DNA from: CAZJJK01 sp964546285
GTDB taxonomy: Bacteria; Spirochaetota; Spirochaetia; Treponematales; Breznakiellaceae
Assembly: GCA_964546285.1 (NCBI GenBank)
Contig: CAZJJK010000004.1
Coordinates: forward strand, 17,000 to 80,999
Length of the DNA stretch: 64,000 nt
Reading direction: 5' to 3'
The translations under genes and the position numbers were made by a program. Every line of letters begins with the position of its first letter. Positions within the stretch are counted from its first letter, which is position 1. Shown one piece after another: positions 53,901 through 61,522 of the stretch. Below the pieces are notes generated by a model that saw nothing but the letters and a program-made list of their open reading frames with translations, was not told the origin of the DNA and did not search any database.

Positions 53901-54804
53901 TGCTTGATAGAGTTGAATGTAAAGCCAAAGAGACTCGCTCTATACCAAGTTTCGCAGTTTTATTTGGATTGAATGACACACGAATCATCGGTAATGCGAA
54001 AGGTGCAACGCTATTTGAAGAGAAACGGGACTCAATATCCCTTACGCTGAAAGCCCAGTCTATTCCGATTGTCCATATATCGTTAAACGCCGCTGAAACA
54101 GCAATGTTTGAACGAATATCCATAAAACCAGGAGCGGTCACTATAATCCCTGTAGAGAGTTGTGGACCAGACATAAGGTTGAATCGTGTATCAAGCGAAA
54201 AAGTTGGAGTGAATGTGAGTGTCGGGGTTTTTCCAGCGTCTGATTTTATAGTCGCGCCAATTCCAAGTAGTGAAGTTCCTAGCTTGATCTGAGACGAGGG
54301 AGAAGGAAAGGCAGTCCATTCGGCTCCAAGAGAGGCTTGTACCCCGCCCCTAGCCGATTCATTTAAGGCCGCACTTAATCCAGCGCCTAGAACTAAGGAA
54401 GAGCTAAAATGACGTTTATACGTAGCTAGAGCGGAAGTTATCCAGCCAAATTCTCTTGTCAGCACATCCATTGATAGGGTTATAACGCCACCGTCTATGG
54501 GTAAACCAAAGCCTGTAGCCGCCGTGAAAGACGAAACTCCATTTAAACTGGGCAAGCCACCAAAACCTATAATAGTATCTATTCGATATAAATCCGTTTG
54601 TTCATTAGCCGAAGGATTGAAACCCCCAAGCGCTGGATTCCAAGCGGCTGCAAAAGGCGAAAAGCGCCTTGAAGCGTCTAAGCCCGATTCTAATCCGCTA
54701 GCGATACCGCCAGCGCTTGAGGGAGACCCCTCTTCGGCGCTTGACCAGAATACGCAAAAGAACATGAAAAGCATTAACGCCGTGACATGTCCACGATGTA
54801 TCAC
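50911..54804 (-). CDS. Large outer-membrane protein with FlgD-Ig-like repeats and C-terminal OmpA domain
   Basis: A signal peptide (about 1-23) precedes a glycine-rich segment of about 320 residues that looks like a small beta barrel (TGFGLPIDGGVITLSMDVLT). Then come repeated modules of about 100 residues, several opening with FTPNRDGINDLL, FSPNDDGVLDTI, FSPNGDNFVDTI or FSPDGDGYNDEL and containing WDGRNNDGNTVPDGKYRY-like turns. This pattern matches FlgD-Ig/CHU_C-type domains. The last 120 residues are OmpA-like, with RIEGHAVN, LSLSRAESVLQAL and RRVEFILLRQ, and should bind peptidoglycan. The GTG start is preceded by AGGAG. 1297 residues. The ligand or adhesive role is unknown. Confidence 0.85.
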   Translation of the reverse strand: MIHRGHVTALMLFMFFCVFWSSAEEGSPSSAGGIASGLESGLDASRRFSPFAAAWNPALGGFNPSANEQTDLYRIDTIIGFGGLPSLNGVSSFTAATGFGLPIDGGVITLSMDVLTREFGWITSALATYKRHFSSSLVLGAGLSAALNESARGGVQASLGAEWTAFPSPSSQIKLGTSLLGIGATIKSDAGKTPTLTFTPTFSLDTRFNLMSGPQLSTGIIVTAPGFMDIRSNIAVSAAFNDIWTIGIDWAFSVRDIESRFSSNSVAPFALPMIRVSFNPNKTAKLGIERVSLALHSTLSSMPFITSELTLSSPKSEPRKATITVHNLGTDYYSPRFYKLIPIGLTTSALSLIKEWGLAVLSPDHELVFSLPSTDSTSTKYDTNLPPERVEIPIATFRTDGSYTVRAWIKDRNDFVIRSEDIIFHIDSKAPSANISSDHIFTPNRDGINDLLTVKQSGSSEELWIGSIQNAAGENIKVLRWTDSAPIDFTWDGRNNDGNTVPDGKYRYVLHSTDSAENFVQARLEEIIVDTVSPSLSVNLSSDYYAAVPNSADLIATIAIMPKEDISNWRIMLESESGLVQREWLGSSDNLDLVPDTIIFDGRTKEGDTVPDGSYRFAADFLYLNGNRTKAFSSFFQIDSKRPSGRVRADHMSIAIGSNENIVFYHDLSPNATWNGLVMDDEGKVVYKNELDQGSEAITVWSGIDSNGGMVPAGIYHYKAVGTGRGGQYGETDSVKIELTQTGDAILLSAEKNAFSIKVGDGRIVFRPSLEGGVRPLNWRLELRYEQSGNIIRTISGIAPLPAIVPWEGINDQGFPANDGEYLATIHVNFDNGEYLKSTAFRFILDSTKPKADVSLSKLLFSPNDDGVLDTIAIEQTLEPGLIWNGVIINAVDRVIKKMTWFGSAPNSVVWDGRDDKGNAVENGGYRYRVFSEDKAGNFSQVESAEFKLDARVASIQVDMDKIAFSPNGDNFVDTIGSRIHLGFTDGIRSISAKVISQDGDKVKNFIITSIDEIIYWDGLSDSQKRVPDGRYRIQASVEYEKGDHVSALSADFILDTTAPNVDFTISPLPFSPDGDGYNDELCFVLKIEEEYSVPAWSLVINDPEGQPFAAFSSDSPPEKAFYWDGRDIEGNLVEAAQDYSFSLKVRDALGNTTSQYGVIPVDVFVINEDGKLKIRISSIHFAPNKADLFTGDTTTDKKNASILDRVAETLGKFPQYRVRIEGHAVNLSNTEQEERAELEPLSLSRAESVLQALVERGIDQARLEAWGRGGREPIVPHYDTDTRWKNRRVEFILLRQ

Positions 54805-54998
54805 TTTTTCTCCTCGCCCTTTATAACTAAAACTTCAAGCTCGTGTATAGACATTCGACTATATAAATACTTTTCTAGTCTGCTTATCATCGCGCTAAGA
54901 CATTGGCAAAGATTCTCTTCTATTGGTTTGAGTTGTTTATATAGAGCTTCCGTTTCTTCATCATCCAGTAAGAAACCCAGCTGTTTATTTCCCATCAT
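54801..54998 (-). CDS. Small protein of unknown function (65 aa)
   Basis: The frame encodes a charged helical protein with EALYKQLKPIEENLCQCLSA and SRLEKYLYSRMSIHELEVL. It overlaps the upstream metallo-beta-lactamase gene by 4 nt at its start and the giant OmpA-like gene by 4 nt at its stop. This double coupling and the lack of any alternative use of the DNA support it as a real gene. Its GEEKK tail codons double as the ribosome binding site of the next gene. No known family recognised. Confidence 0.65.
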   Translation of the reverse strand: MMGNKQLGFLLDDEETEALYKQLKPIEENLCQCLSAMISRLEKYLYSRMSIHELEVLVIKGEEKK

Positions 54999-55933
54999 AC
55001 GCTTAGCTCCATCCCCTCCAACGCGAGAAATAATTCAGTTTCCTTATAGCCCATCCTATCCATATACTTTTTAGCGGCATCAAGGTTACCGTAAAGTTTT
55101 CTATCATCATAAGTCGGGTCATGGTGAAATAAGATTAATTTCTTAATATGCCAAGCATTCGCGAACTCTGTAACAACACTGAAAGCGTTATGGCCCCAAT
55201 TTGGCTTTTTAATCGCTTCCTCCAAAGTATATTGAGAATCCATTATCAATACGTCCGCCTTATTAAAAAAAGCGGAATTCGCTTCGGTTATAAGGAAATC
55301 TTCTCTATTAAGCTCTATATCCGTAGCATAAATAATACGTTTGCCCTTTTCGGAAATAGCGAATGCGTAACAGCCTCCAGGATGATTAACCGCTCTAGTT
55401 CTAATCTCGACATCTTCTATGTTAAGTTTATCTCTGATATGGATATATTTCTTTGTCGCGGCCATATCGTTCATTGTCACAGGAAAATAAGGCAATTCCA
55501 TTTGCTCATCCAAGTAATTCTTCACAGCGTCTTGACAAGCGTAGAAATCTATAGCCACGGAAGGGTCAAAAGCTGGCGCGAAAAATGGTAAGCCTTGTAT
55601 ATGGTCCCAGTGAAAATGGGTAAAAAATATTCGGTAATGGAGTTTTTTAGGCTTATTCTTAATATAATTTAAACCTAATTCCCGTATCCCTGTGCCAGCG
55701 TCAAAAATTAACGAGCCAGCGCTATCCGTATTAATCTCCACACAAGGAGTATTGCCACCTATCGTGCCAAATAATGACGGCGGTAACCGCGCTAAAAAAC
55801 GTTCACGGCTTGAGGCGTTTCTAATGTCTTCCAGTTTAATGAGTTCTAATATGGCTGAAATTTTACTTTGTATATTTTTTGACTGCAAAGGTGACGGAAT
55901 GGAACCCCGTACACCCCAAAAACGAATGATCAC
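54995..55933 (-). CDS. Metallo-beta-lactamase-fold hydrolase
   Basis: The metal-binding motif FTHFHWDHIQG (HxHxDH) lies near residue 108. Further ligands are the His of VNHPGG, the Asp of ATDIE and the His of LFHHDPTYDD. The start MIIRFWGVRGSIP is typical of a subgroup of this fold often annotated as related to RNase Z or phosphodiesterases such as PhnP, so a phosphoester substrate is likely. The GTG start is preceded by AAGGAG. 312 residues. It lies between a YkgJ-type gene and a small ORF in the long minus-strand run. Confidence 0.85.
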   Translation of the reverse strand: MIIRFWGVRGSIPSPLQSKNIQSKISAILELIKLEDIRNASSRERFLARLPPSLFGTIGGNTPCVEINTDSAGSLIFDAGTGIRELGLNYIKNKPKKLHYRIFFTHFHWDHIQGLPFFAPAFDPSVAIDFYACQDAVKNYLDEQMELPYFPVTMNDMAATKKYIHIRDKLNIEDVEIRTRAVNHPGGCYAFAISEKGKRIIYATDIELNREDFLITEANSAFFNKADVLIMDSQYTLEEAIKKPNWGHNAFSVVTEFANAWHIKKLILFHHDPTYDDRKLYGNLDAAKKYMDRMGYKETELFLALEGMELSV

Positions 55934-55975
55934 GAATGCTCCTTAATCATGATCTGGTGCCTTGGTTCCTTAACA

Positions 55976-56437
55976 TCAATTTTTATATTTCGATGAAACC
56001 CGCGATATCGGTGGATTTTTTTCAGAAGCCTTAAGAGCCGCGAGAATGCTCCGCGCTGAATGAATTTCTCCATATCCAATACCTGGACAATCAATCGCCG
56101 CTGTTTCCCAAGCTTTCTTGGAATCCACGATAGTACTCCAAAACGGAAAAGACCGGCACTGAAAAGGCCTTGCTTCGTAAACCGAACAAGCCCCCTCCTT
56201 CCAAAACACGCAATCAAAATGAGCCTTTTCTTTTAACGAAAGGTTTTCTAAGCCGTTAGAACTTGGTATCCATCGACAAAAAACCTCTATTACATGATTA
56301 TATGGCATAGCTAGTGACTTTGCTAGTTTATCAAGATCATTCTTAGACACAAAAACATAGCCTGGTCCTCCGCGACAACAAGCTGAACACCGTTGGCAGG
56401 AAAAACGTAAACCGCTTTCAAAAAACCATTCATGCAT
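55976..56437 (-). CDS. YkgJ-family zinc/iron-chelating protein
   Basis: The 153-residue protein carries CQRCSACCRGG near residue 14, and further Cys in FDCVFWKEGACSVYEARPFQCRSFPFW and in DCPGIGYG. This is the CxxCxxCC pattern of the YkgJ family, which is thought to bind a metal; its biochemical role is not established. The gene starts just downstream of the tRNA terminator at 56451-56484 and is followed 42 nt later by the metallo-hydrolase. It may begin the operon that runs to rnpB. Confidence 0.85.
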   Translation of the reverse strand: MHEWFFESGLRFSCQRCSACCRGGPGYVFVSKNDLDKLAKSLAMPYNHVIEVFCRWIPSSNGLENLSLKEKAHFDCVFWKEGACSVYEARPFQCRSFPFWSTIVDSKKAWETAAIDCPGIGYGEIHSARSILAALKASEKNPPISRVSSKYKN

Positions 56438-56450
56438 GAGCTAGCTCCAT

Positions 56451-56484
56451 AAAAAAAAGCCCTCTTTATAAATAAAGAAGGCTT
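56451..56484 (-). terminator. Intrinsic terminator after tRNA-Thr/tRNA-Tyr
   Basis: On the minus strand a 12-13-bp stem (AAGCC.TCTTTAT with its complement, one G-U pair) is followed directly by a run of eight T. It lies 2 nt after the tRNA-Tyr 3' end and separates the tRNA unit from the YkgJ gene. Confidence 0.9.
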
Positions 56485-56485
56485 A

Positions 56486-56567
56486 TGGGGAGAGAAGGAT
56501 TTGAACCTTCGAAGGCTGAGCCAACAGATTTACAGTCTGCCCCCTTTGACCACTCGGGAATCTCCCC
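56486..56567 (-). tRNA. tRNA-Tyr (anticodon GTA)
   Basis: A full class II cloverleaf: acceptor GGGGAGA/TCTCCCC, anticodon loop CTGTAAA, a long variable arm with GGC-TCA-GCC and T arm GAAGG-TTCAAAT-CCTTC. The discriminator is A; CCA is not encoded, consistent with dependence on the cca gene in this window. Confidence 0.97.
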
Positions 56568-56599
56568 CTGTTTTTGTTCAGAAATCTCGAGGATCTAAC

Positions 56600-56673
56600 A
56601 GCCATCTCTCGGAGTCGAACCGAGGACCTCGAGATTACAAATCACGCGCTCTAGCCAACTGAGCTAAGATGGC
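56600..56673 (-). tRNA. tRNA-Thr (anticodon TGT)
   Basis: Acceptor GCCATCT/AGATGGC, D arm GCTC/GAGC, anticodon loop TTTGTAA and T arm CTCGG-TTCGACT-CCGAG. The anticodon stem CGTGA/TCTCG has a T-T mismatch at 29-41. CCA is not encoded. It is the first of two tRNAs in one unit. Confidence 0.95.
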
Positions 56674-56689
56674 GTTCTGAACGTTGAAG

Positions 56690-56719
56690 AATATATAGAA
56701 GAGCCCTACTCTTGGTCAA
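56690..56719 (-). promoter_or_regulatory. Promoter of the tRNA-Thr/tRNA-Tyr unit
   Basis: On the minus strand TTGACC (56714-56719) lies 18 nt from TATATT (56690-56695), or 16 nt from TATATA (56692-56697). The -10 ends 16 nt before the tRNA-Thr 5' end, leaving a short leader for RNase P to remove. Confidence 0.6.
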
Positions 56720-56768
56720 GTGCGAAATAAGAGGAAGGCTACTAACGCGGCGTATTTTTTAGTTCGTC

Positions 56769-57128
56769 TCACTTATATCTATCAGGACGCAACGTTTCCG
56801 CCCCATTGAGATAAATATTCATAGCTGGCGTGTTTGAGTAAGCATGAACCAAGACTCTAACAACATTTGGTTTGCTATCCGCGCTAATAGCCTCCGCGAC
56901 ACAAAATAAAGCCACATCAGAGGCTCTACCGCTCTGTCTAAGAGCTAAGGCGGGATTTAAAGCTCGGATATCGTTTGTAACAGAAAAAATTAGTGAAACT
57001 ATATCATCCTCAGTCAAATTATTAGCTTCCAGTAAATTGTCATATAAACGTATAACCCAATTTGAGATATCATCAATAGTGTCGCCGCAAAAAACCGCGC
57101 CGCGAATCCCTCGTAATTTACGTCTCAT
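56769..57128 (-). CDS. aroH: Chorismate mutase (AroH class)
   Basis: AroH-type enzymes convert chorismate to prephenate. The 119-residue product has LRGIRGAVF with the active-site Arg, LTEDDIVSLIFSVTNDI, LNPALALRQ and a VALFCVAEA segment with the catalytic Glu. VVRVLVHAYS and the closing LRPD follow. The length and order match the Bacillus subtilis AroH trimer family. No other aromatic amino acid gene lies in the window, so the pathway context is not visible. It stops 50 nt before the tRNA promoter. Confidence 0.92.
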   Translation of the reverse strand: MRRKLRGIRGAVFCGDTIDDISNWVIRLYDNLLEANNLTEDDIVSLIFSVTNDIRALNPALALRQSGRASDVALFCVAEAISADSKPNVVRVLVHAYSNTPAMNIYLNGAETLRPDRYK

Positions 57129-57198
57129 GGGCCGACCTTACGATAGAGTGATATAGTGCGTCAACAGTCGTTATAGAATCAAAGTGTTTCTGCGCGTT

Positions 57199-57573
57199 TT
57201 AGCCATTGCCTTTAGCTATTATGATAATTATGCCGCTGATAATAATTATTGCTAAAGCGTTGATTGCTATAAGCATATAGCCAAGTCCACCCAATAATAA
57301 GAGAGGCTTACGCAGAATAGCGGCAAACCCAATATTTAAAGAGATGGCTAGTAAAGTGAAAACGAATAAGGCTGAACTAAGGATAGAAGACGTATATAAT
57401 AGAGCTAACTGAGTGGACTCTTGAAATTCTTGGATAGAACCAAGCAGATATACGAAAAAGGTAATCCACATCAATACAAATAAAAGTATAGATAAACGCT
57501 TGCTTAATAGAATTATGAGGGGTTTGCGCTCAATAACCATAATAACCTCAGGGACTGGATTCGCTACAACCAT
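57199..57573 (-). CDS. Small membrane protein of unknown function
   Basis: About 124 residues with four predicted helices: LSILLFVLMWITFFVYLLGS, LLYTSSILSSALFVFTLLAI, a central LLLLGGLGYMLIAINALAI and the C-terminal IIIISGIIIII. The frame extends to 57639, but that would overlap the start of the divergent HIT gene, so I prefer the ATG at 57573 (MVVANPVPEV). No family recognised. Confidence 0.6.
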   Translation of the reverse strand: MVVANPVPEVIMVIERKPLIILLSKRLSILLFVLMWITFFVYLLGSIQEFQESTQLALLYTSSILSSALFVFTLLAISLNIGFAAILRKPLLLLGGLGYMLIAINALAIIIISGIIIIIAKGNG

Positions 57574-57588
57574 AATAGTATCATGTAA

Positions 57589-58080
57589 ATGATGGATTAT
57601 TTTTTTAATTTCGATAAACTCAGCTATGTTCAGAGCCAAAAAAGCGATGCTTGCATACTTTGTTTAGTTAGAGACTCCTCTCCTAATGTCGCCGACTTAA
57701 CAGTGTATCGATCAATGCACTTCATAATCAGCTTGAACTTGTATCCATTTAATTCGGGTCATCTTTTAGTATTTCCGAAACGTCATGTTATCGATATTCG
57801 TGAGCTTTCAATTGATGAGCGGCATGATATGGATGATACTATTGATAAGGCTTTAGTCGTTTTGGATTCGCAGATGAAGCCAACGGCGTATAATATTGGC
57901 TGCAATATGGGTCTTACCGCGGGCGCGTCGATAGATCATCTTCATTGGCATATAATTCCAAGATATCCCAGGGAAATTGGAATCGCTGAACTTATAGCGG
58001 GGAAAAGGGTTCTATTGGAACATCCGCTTGATACACGAGATAAATTATTAGAGGCGTTTCGTTCGCGTTACGCTGTGTAG
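57589..58080 (+). CDS. HIT-family nucleotide hydrolase/transferase
   Basis: The histidine triad HLHWHIIPR lies near residue 118, preceded by YNIGCNMGLTAGASIDH and SLNLYPFNSGHLLVFPKRH. These are hallmarks of the HIT superfamily (AP4A hydrolase or phosphoramidase types). A pair CILC near residue 23 resembles the zinc-binding N-terminus of some members. 163 residues. The start is one of two adjacent ATGs at 57589 and 57592; no Shine-Dalgarno is visible. The stop overlaps the convergent thiN gene by 13 bp. Confidence 0.9.
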   Translation: MMDYFFNFDKLSYVQSQKSDACILCLVRDSSPNVADLTVYRSMHFIISLNLYPFNSGHLLVFPKRHVIDIRELSIDERHDMDDTIDKALVVLDSQMKPTAYNIGCNMGLTAGASIDHLHWHIIPRYPREIGIAELIAGKRVLLEHPLDTRDKLLEAFRSRYAV

Positions 58081-58700
58081 CTTCGTAGTACTAAAAAGCG
58101 CCCCTGCTCTACTTCAAGTAATACTTTTTCGGACTCTGTTCGATTGCTGAGGCTATATTGAGAATTTATCCATGTCAAATTACTTAATTTCCACTTAAGG
58201 CCATCTGAGTGTATACGCCAGGGGCTATCGCTTACTGGGAAAATCGATATTAACGTATCCTGAGGCATTTGTAGACTTAGTCGCGGCCAAAGCTTGGCGT
58301 CGACGCAGTTTATTATTTCTTCTTGACCCAGCCAGCACTTTGGTGGGATGGGAGCGTCAAATAAGGCCATCAGAGCAAGAATATGAGCTAAGCGCCCACC
58401 GCTACCACCGATTAGAGTTATATCATCAGAAAAGCGTTGAAGTAGCTTCACGGCTATTTGAGCGTCCGTTTCATCCTTGTCGCATGGATAACGAAGAATA
58501 CGCCCTTCAGGATATCGCGAAAGCCGTTCTTCGGAATCGATAGAATCCATATCGCCAACAATCCAATCGGGGCGATACCCCCAGGCTTCAGCGATATGAA
58601 GGCCGGAATCCGCGGCTACAGTCATATCAAAGCGATCAAGGCTTTCCAACACACGGCTTAGTTGTGGCGCTTCACCCCCTAAAAAAACAGCTCCACGCAT
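58068..58700 (-). CDS. thiN: Thiamine pyrophosphokinase
   Basis: The enzyme transfers diphosphate from ATP to thiamine to give the cofactor TPP. Family motifs are VAADSGLHIAEAWG, VGDMDSID, CDKDETDAQIAVKL and IGGSGGRLAHILAL. 210 residues is the usual length. No thiamine biosynthesis gene is seen nearby, which fits a salvage role, but that is inference. The ATG is preceded by GGAGGAT with proper spacing. It is divergent from cca. Confidence 0.93.
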   Translation of the reverse strand: MRGAVFLGGEAPQLSRVLESLDRFDMTVAADSGLHIAEAWGYRPDWIVGDMDSIDSEERLSRYPEGRILRYPCDKDETDAQIAVKLLQRFSDDITLIGGSGGRLAHILALMALFDAPIPPKCWLGQEEIINCVDAKLWPRLSLQMPQDTLISIFPVSDSPWRIHSDGLKWKLSNLTWINSQYSLSNRTESEKVLLEVEQGRFLVLRSYTA

Positions 58701-58775
58701 ATATCCTCCACTTGAGCGAACGCGTTAAATAGACAACTAGCACTTAGCTAATGGATTGTATTATAGTCAGCGTAT

Positions 58776-60119
58776 ATGAACAATGTCCGCTTTCCTCATG
58801 AGCTTAAACATGTCGCTGAAATATTTACCCGAAATAATCGTTCGGTTTATCTTGTTGGAGGTGCTGTTCGCGACCTATTGCGTGGCGAAAAGGCGTCGGA
58901 TTGGGATCTAGCCACAGACGCGACACCACAGGAAGTTATAAAAATGTTTCATCGTGTTATTCCAACGGGGATAAAACATGGAACGGTTACCATCTTGTTT
59001 GGTAACTTGCAATTAGAGACAACAACCTTTAGGACGGAGGCAACGTATAGTGATGGTCGGCATCCAGATTCAGTTTCTTTCACTGGCGATATAGAGACGG
59101 ATCTATCCAGGCGTGATTTCACCGTGAACGCTATAGCCCTTCGCTTAAGCGATGAAGCGATTGTGGATCCTTTTGGTGGTGTTGCCGATATTAAGGCGAG
59201 AAGCTTACGCTGTGTTGGAGATCCGGCGGAACGTTTCGCTGAGGACGGTTTACGACCATTACGAGCGGCCCGTTTTGTGGCGCAATTAGAATTTGACTTG
59301 GATGAACCGACTAAAAAGGCTATTAGCGCTTTTCTTGATAGTACAGCGAGGGTCGCCGCCGAACGAATAGGCGATGAATTCCGTAAAACTTTACGAACCA
59401 AACAACCGTCTCGCGGTTTTAGAATAATGGAGAGCTGCGGTCTTTTAGAACGCTTAATCCCAGAATTAAGCCGTTGCCGTGGTGTGGAACAGAAAGGGTA
59501 TCATCGCTTTGATGTCCTTGATCATTCCTTTCTTGCTTGTGATAAAGCGCCAAAAGAAAATGAGGCTGTCCGGTTCGCTGCGCTCTTTCATGACATTGGA
59601 AAATTTAATACGGCGTTAATCGATACAGATGGTGTTATTTCCTTTCACCGTCATGAAGAAGAATCATCGCGTCTAACGGAAATTATTATGCGCCGCCTGC
59701 GTTATCCAAATTCCTTGATCGATCATGTGTGTCATTTAGTCAGACAGCATATGTTTCATTATGATACAAGTTGGACAGACGCCGCGATCCGCCGTTTTAT
59801 TGTTAGAGTCGGTCCCGCTTTTTTGGATGATCTGTACGCTCTTAGGCGCGCTGATTCTTTCGCTTTGACAGCGCGAGAAATAGCGATTGATCCCTTAGCG
59901 GAGCTTATTGGTCGTGTCGATTCACTACTAGCGGAGAACCGCGCGTTAAGCCTTAAGGATTTAGCGGTAAATGGCAAGGATTTGCTTGAGCTTGGACTTC
60001 CTTCAGGTCCTAGGATGGGAATTATTCTTAATGAATTATTTGAGACAGTCATGGATGATCCGAAGATGAACAATCGTGATATTTTATTGAAACTCGCGAA
60101 AAGAATAATTGAACGCTAA
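58776..60119 (+). CDS. cca: CCA-adding tRNA nucleotidyltransferase
   Basis: The protein adds CCA to tRNA 3' ends. The nucleotidyltransferase core has VYLVGGAVRDLLRG and SDWDLATDATPQE (metal Asp pair), DLSRRDFTVNAIALRL and RFAEDGLRPLRAARF. A C-terminal HD domain shows LFHDIGKFNTALI and FHRHEEESSRL. 447 residues fit the class II family. The neighbouring tRNA-Tyr and tRNA-Thr lack encoded CCA. A poly(A) polymerase function cannot be excluded by sequence alone. It ends 10 nt before the convergent rnc stop. Confidence 0.93.
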   Translation: MNNVRFPHELKHVAEIFTRNNRSVYLVGGAVRDLLRGEKASDWDLATDATPQEVIKMFHRVIPTGIKHGTVTILFGNLQLETTTFRTEATYSDGRHPDSVSFTGDIETDLSRRDFTVNAIALRLSDEAIVDPFGGVADIKARSLRCVGDPAERFAEDGLRPLRAARFVAQLEFDLDEPTKKAISAFLDSTARVAAERIGDEFRKTLRTKQPSRGFRIMESCGLLERLIPELSRCRGVEQKGYHRFDVLDHSFLACDKAPKENEAVRFAALFHDIGKFNTALIDTDGVISFHRHEEESSRLTEIIMRRLRYPNSLIDHVCHLVRQHMFHYDTSWTDAAIRRFIVRVGPAFLDDLYALRRADSFALTAREIAIDPLAELIGRVDSLLAENRALSLKDLAVNGKDLLELGLPSGPRMGIILNELFETVMDDPKMNNRDILLKLAKRIIER

Positions 60120-60129
60120 GGATTATTAA

Positions 60130-60900
60130 CTATCCATTTTGACTGGATGATTTTTCAATTAAATAATTATACGCTTTTTCAGCGGCTAGCTGTTCAGCCG
60201 CTTTTTTGTTTCTTCCCTGCCCGTCGCCTAAGACCTTACCCTGAATCAAAACTTCCATCCAAAATAAACGATCATGATCAGGACCTGTTTTCTTTACAAA
60301 ACGATATTGAGGGTATACTCGATATAAGCTTTGACTTAGTTCCTGAAGAGCGGATTTGTAATCATTTTTATGCCTTTCCTCTAAAGCTTTATTGATAGTT
60401 GGGCTTAGCCAGCTCTCAATAAAATGAAAAGCCGCTTTATAGCCTGAATCTAGATAATAGGCGCCAATAAGCGCTTCAAGCGCATCGGCCAGAATGGCGC
60501 TTTTTTCTCGACCACCGGAATGTTCCTCTCCCTTACCAAGAATCAATAACTCCGATATTCCCAAAGCTCTGGAGACTTCAGCTAGATTTTTTTCAGATAC
60601 AACAGCCGATTTTACTTTCGCTAGTTCACCCTCTGGACTCTGATCTAGAAGTTCGTATAAAAGCGATGCGGCAACCGAACCTAATACCGCGTCGCCAAGA
60701 AATTCCAAACGTTCATTGCTATGCGGTGATAAGCTTTCATTTATTGAAGAACGATGAATAAAGGAAAGGTTCAGAAGCTGAAAACTCCTGAACCTTAAGC
60801 CTGTGTTTTTTTGAAAAACAGAAAGCGTCTTCTTTCTTTCCTGATCCAATACCACGCTTTTTAGTGAGATAGGATGGTGTTTTCTTTCACGAAAATCCAA
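60130..60900 (-). CDS. rnc: Ribonuclease III
   Basis: RNase III cleaves double-stranded RNA, including rRNA precursors. The catalytic signature is SNERLEFLGDAVLG near residue 61 and KSAILADALEALIGAYYLDSG near residue 133. A double-stranded-RNA-binding domain ends the protein with GQGRNKKAAEQLAAEKAYNYL. 256 residues. It stands 5 nt after acpP, the usual rpmF-acpP-rnc order. A candidate target, the rpsO-pnp hairpin, lies in this same window. Confidence 0.96.
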   Translation of the reverse strand: MDFRERKHHPISLKSVVLDQERKKTLSVFQKNTGLRFRSFQLLNLSFIHRSSINESLSPHSNERLEFLGDAVLGSVAASLLYELLDQSPEGELAKVKSAVVSEKNLAEVSRALGISELLILGKGEEHSGGREKSAILADALEALIGAYYLDSGYKAAFHFIESWLSPTINKALEERHKNDYKSALQELSQSLYRVYPQYRFVKKTGPDHDRLFWMEVLIQGKVLGDGQGRNKKAAEQLAAEKAYNYLIEKSSSQNG

Positions 60901-60905
60901 CTTTT

Positions 60906-61142
60906 CTATTTTTGCTGAGATTTGATATACTCATAAGCGTCTCGGACGGTTTCAAATTCGTTAGCTTTTTCGTCCGGAATTGACACGCCCATTTCTTCTT
61001 CAATCGCGTAAACTAATTCATACGTGTCAAGACTATCAGCGCCAAGATCCTGACGGAATGAAGCTTCCATCGTGATTTTTGCCTCATCTATCTCTAATTT
61101 TTTAGCGATCAATTTCTTGATTTTATCAAACAACGGGTCCAT
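60906..61142 (-). CDS. acpP: Acyl carrier protein
   Basis: ACP carries growing fatty acyl chains on a phosphopantetheine arm. The attachment site is Ser37 in LGADSLDTYEL. The 78-residue acidic helical protein ends with FETVRDAYEYIK. The ATG follows AGGAGG. It lies between rpmF and rnc. coaD, whose pathway supplies the CoA-derived arm, is the next gene upstream on the same strand. Confidence 0.97.
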   Translation of the reverse strand: MDPLFDKIKKLIAKKLEIDEAKITMEASFRQDLGADSLDTYELVYAIEEEMGVSIPDEKANEFETVRDAYEYIKSQQK

Positions 61143-61163
61143 AAAATCCTCCTTTTATCGATG

Positions 61164-61352
61164 TCAAGCCTTAGCCGTTGGCAGAGCGACTTGTTTACCC
61201 CGGTAATGACCACACTGTGGGCAAACCCGGTGCAAAAGAACTTGATTGCCGCAATTTCCGCATGTAATCATCTTTGGTTCAGATAACTGCATATTGATAG
61301 CTTGTCTGCGACGCGTGCGCGCTTTGGATGTTCTAAATTTAGGAACCGCCAT
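61164..61352 (-). CDS. rpmF: 50S ribosomal protein L32
   Basis: L32 is a small 50S protein. MAVPKFRTSKARTRRRQ is the family N-terminus. A zinc ribbon follows with ITCGNCGNQVLLHRVCPQCG (two C-x2-C pairs). 62 residues. GAGG precedes the ATG. A strong promoter lies 41 nt upstream and should drive rpmF-acpP-rnc. Confidence 0.97.
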   Translation of the reverse strand: MAVPKFRTSKARTRRRQAINMQLSEPKMITCGNCGNQVLLHRVCPQCGHYRGKQVALPTAKA

Positions 61353-61393
61353 AGAAACCTCGCTTCTCGGTATACGAACTGAAAGTATGACAT

Positions 61394-61422
61394 AATCTAT
61401 AGGAAACGTCTAAGTCTGTCAA
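61394..61422 (-). promoter_or_regulatory. Sigma70 promoter of rpmF-acpP-rnc
   Basis: On the minus strand a perfect TTGACA (61417-61422) is 17 nt from TAGATT (61394-61399). The predicted leader before rpmF is about 34 nt. The region further upstream to 61522 is very AT-rich, which may act as an UP element. Confidence 0.75.
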
Positions 61423-61522
61423 GCAAGACTCAAACAGTATTCTAATAATATATAATTACATATAGGATAAATATATATTATATCTTAAAGCGGTATTTGT
61501 AAAATTGGCTATTCCGATAAAA

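Noticed and set aside
55148..55591. 147-residue open frame on the + strand
   Set aside because: It is antisense to the metallo-hydrolase gene, whose motifs are clear, and shows no family features.
57574..57639. N-terminal extension of the small membrane protein to 57639
   Set aside because: It would overlap the start of the well-conserved HIT gene; the internal ATG at 57573 fits better.
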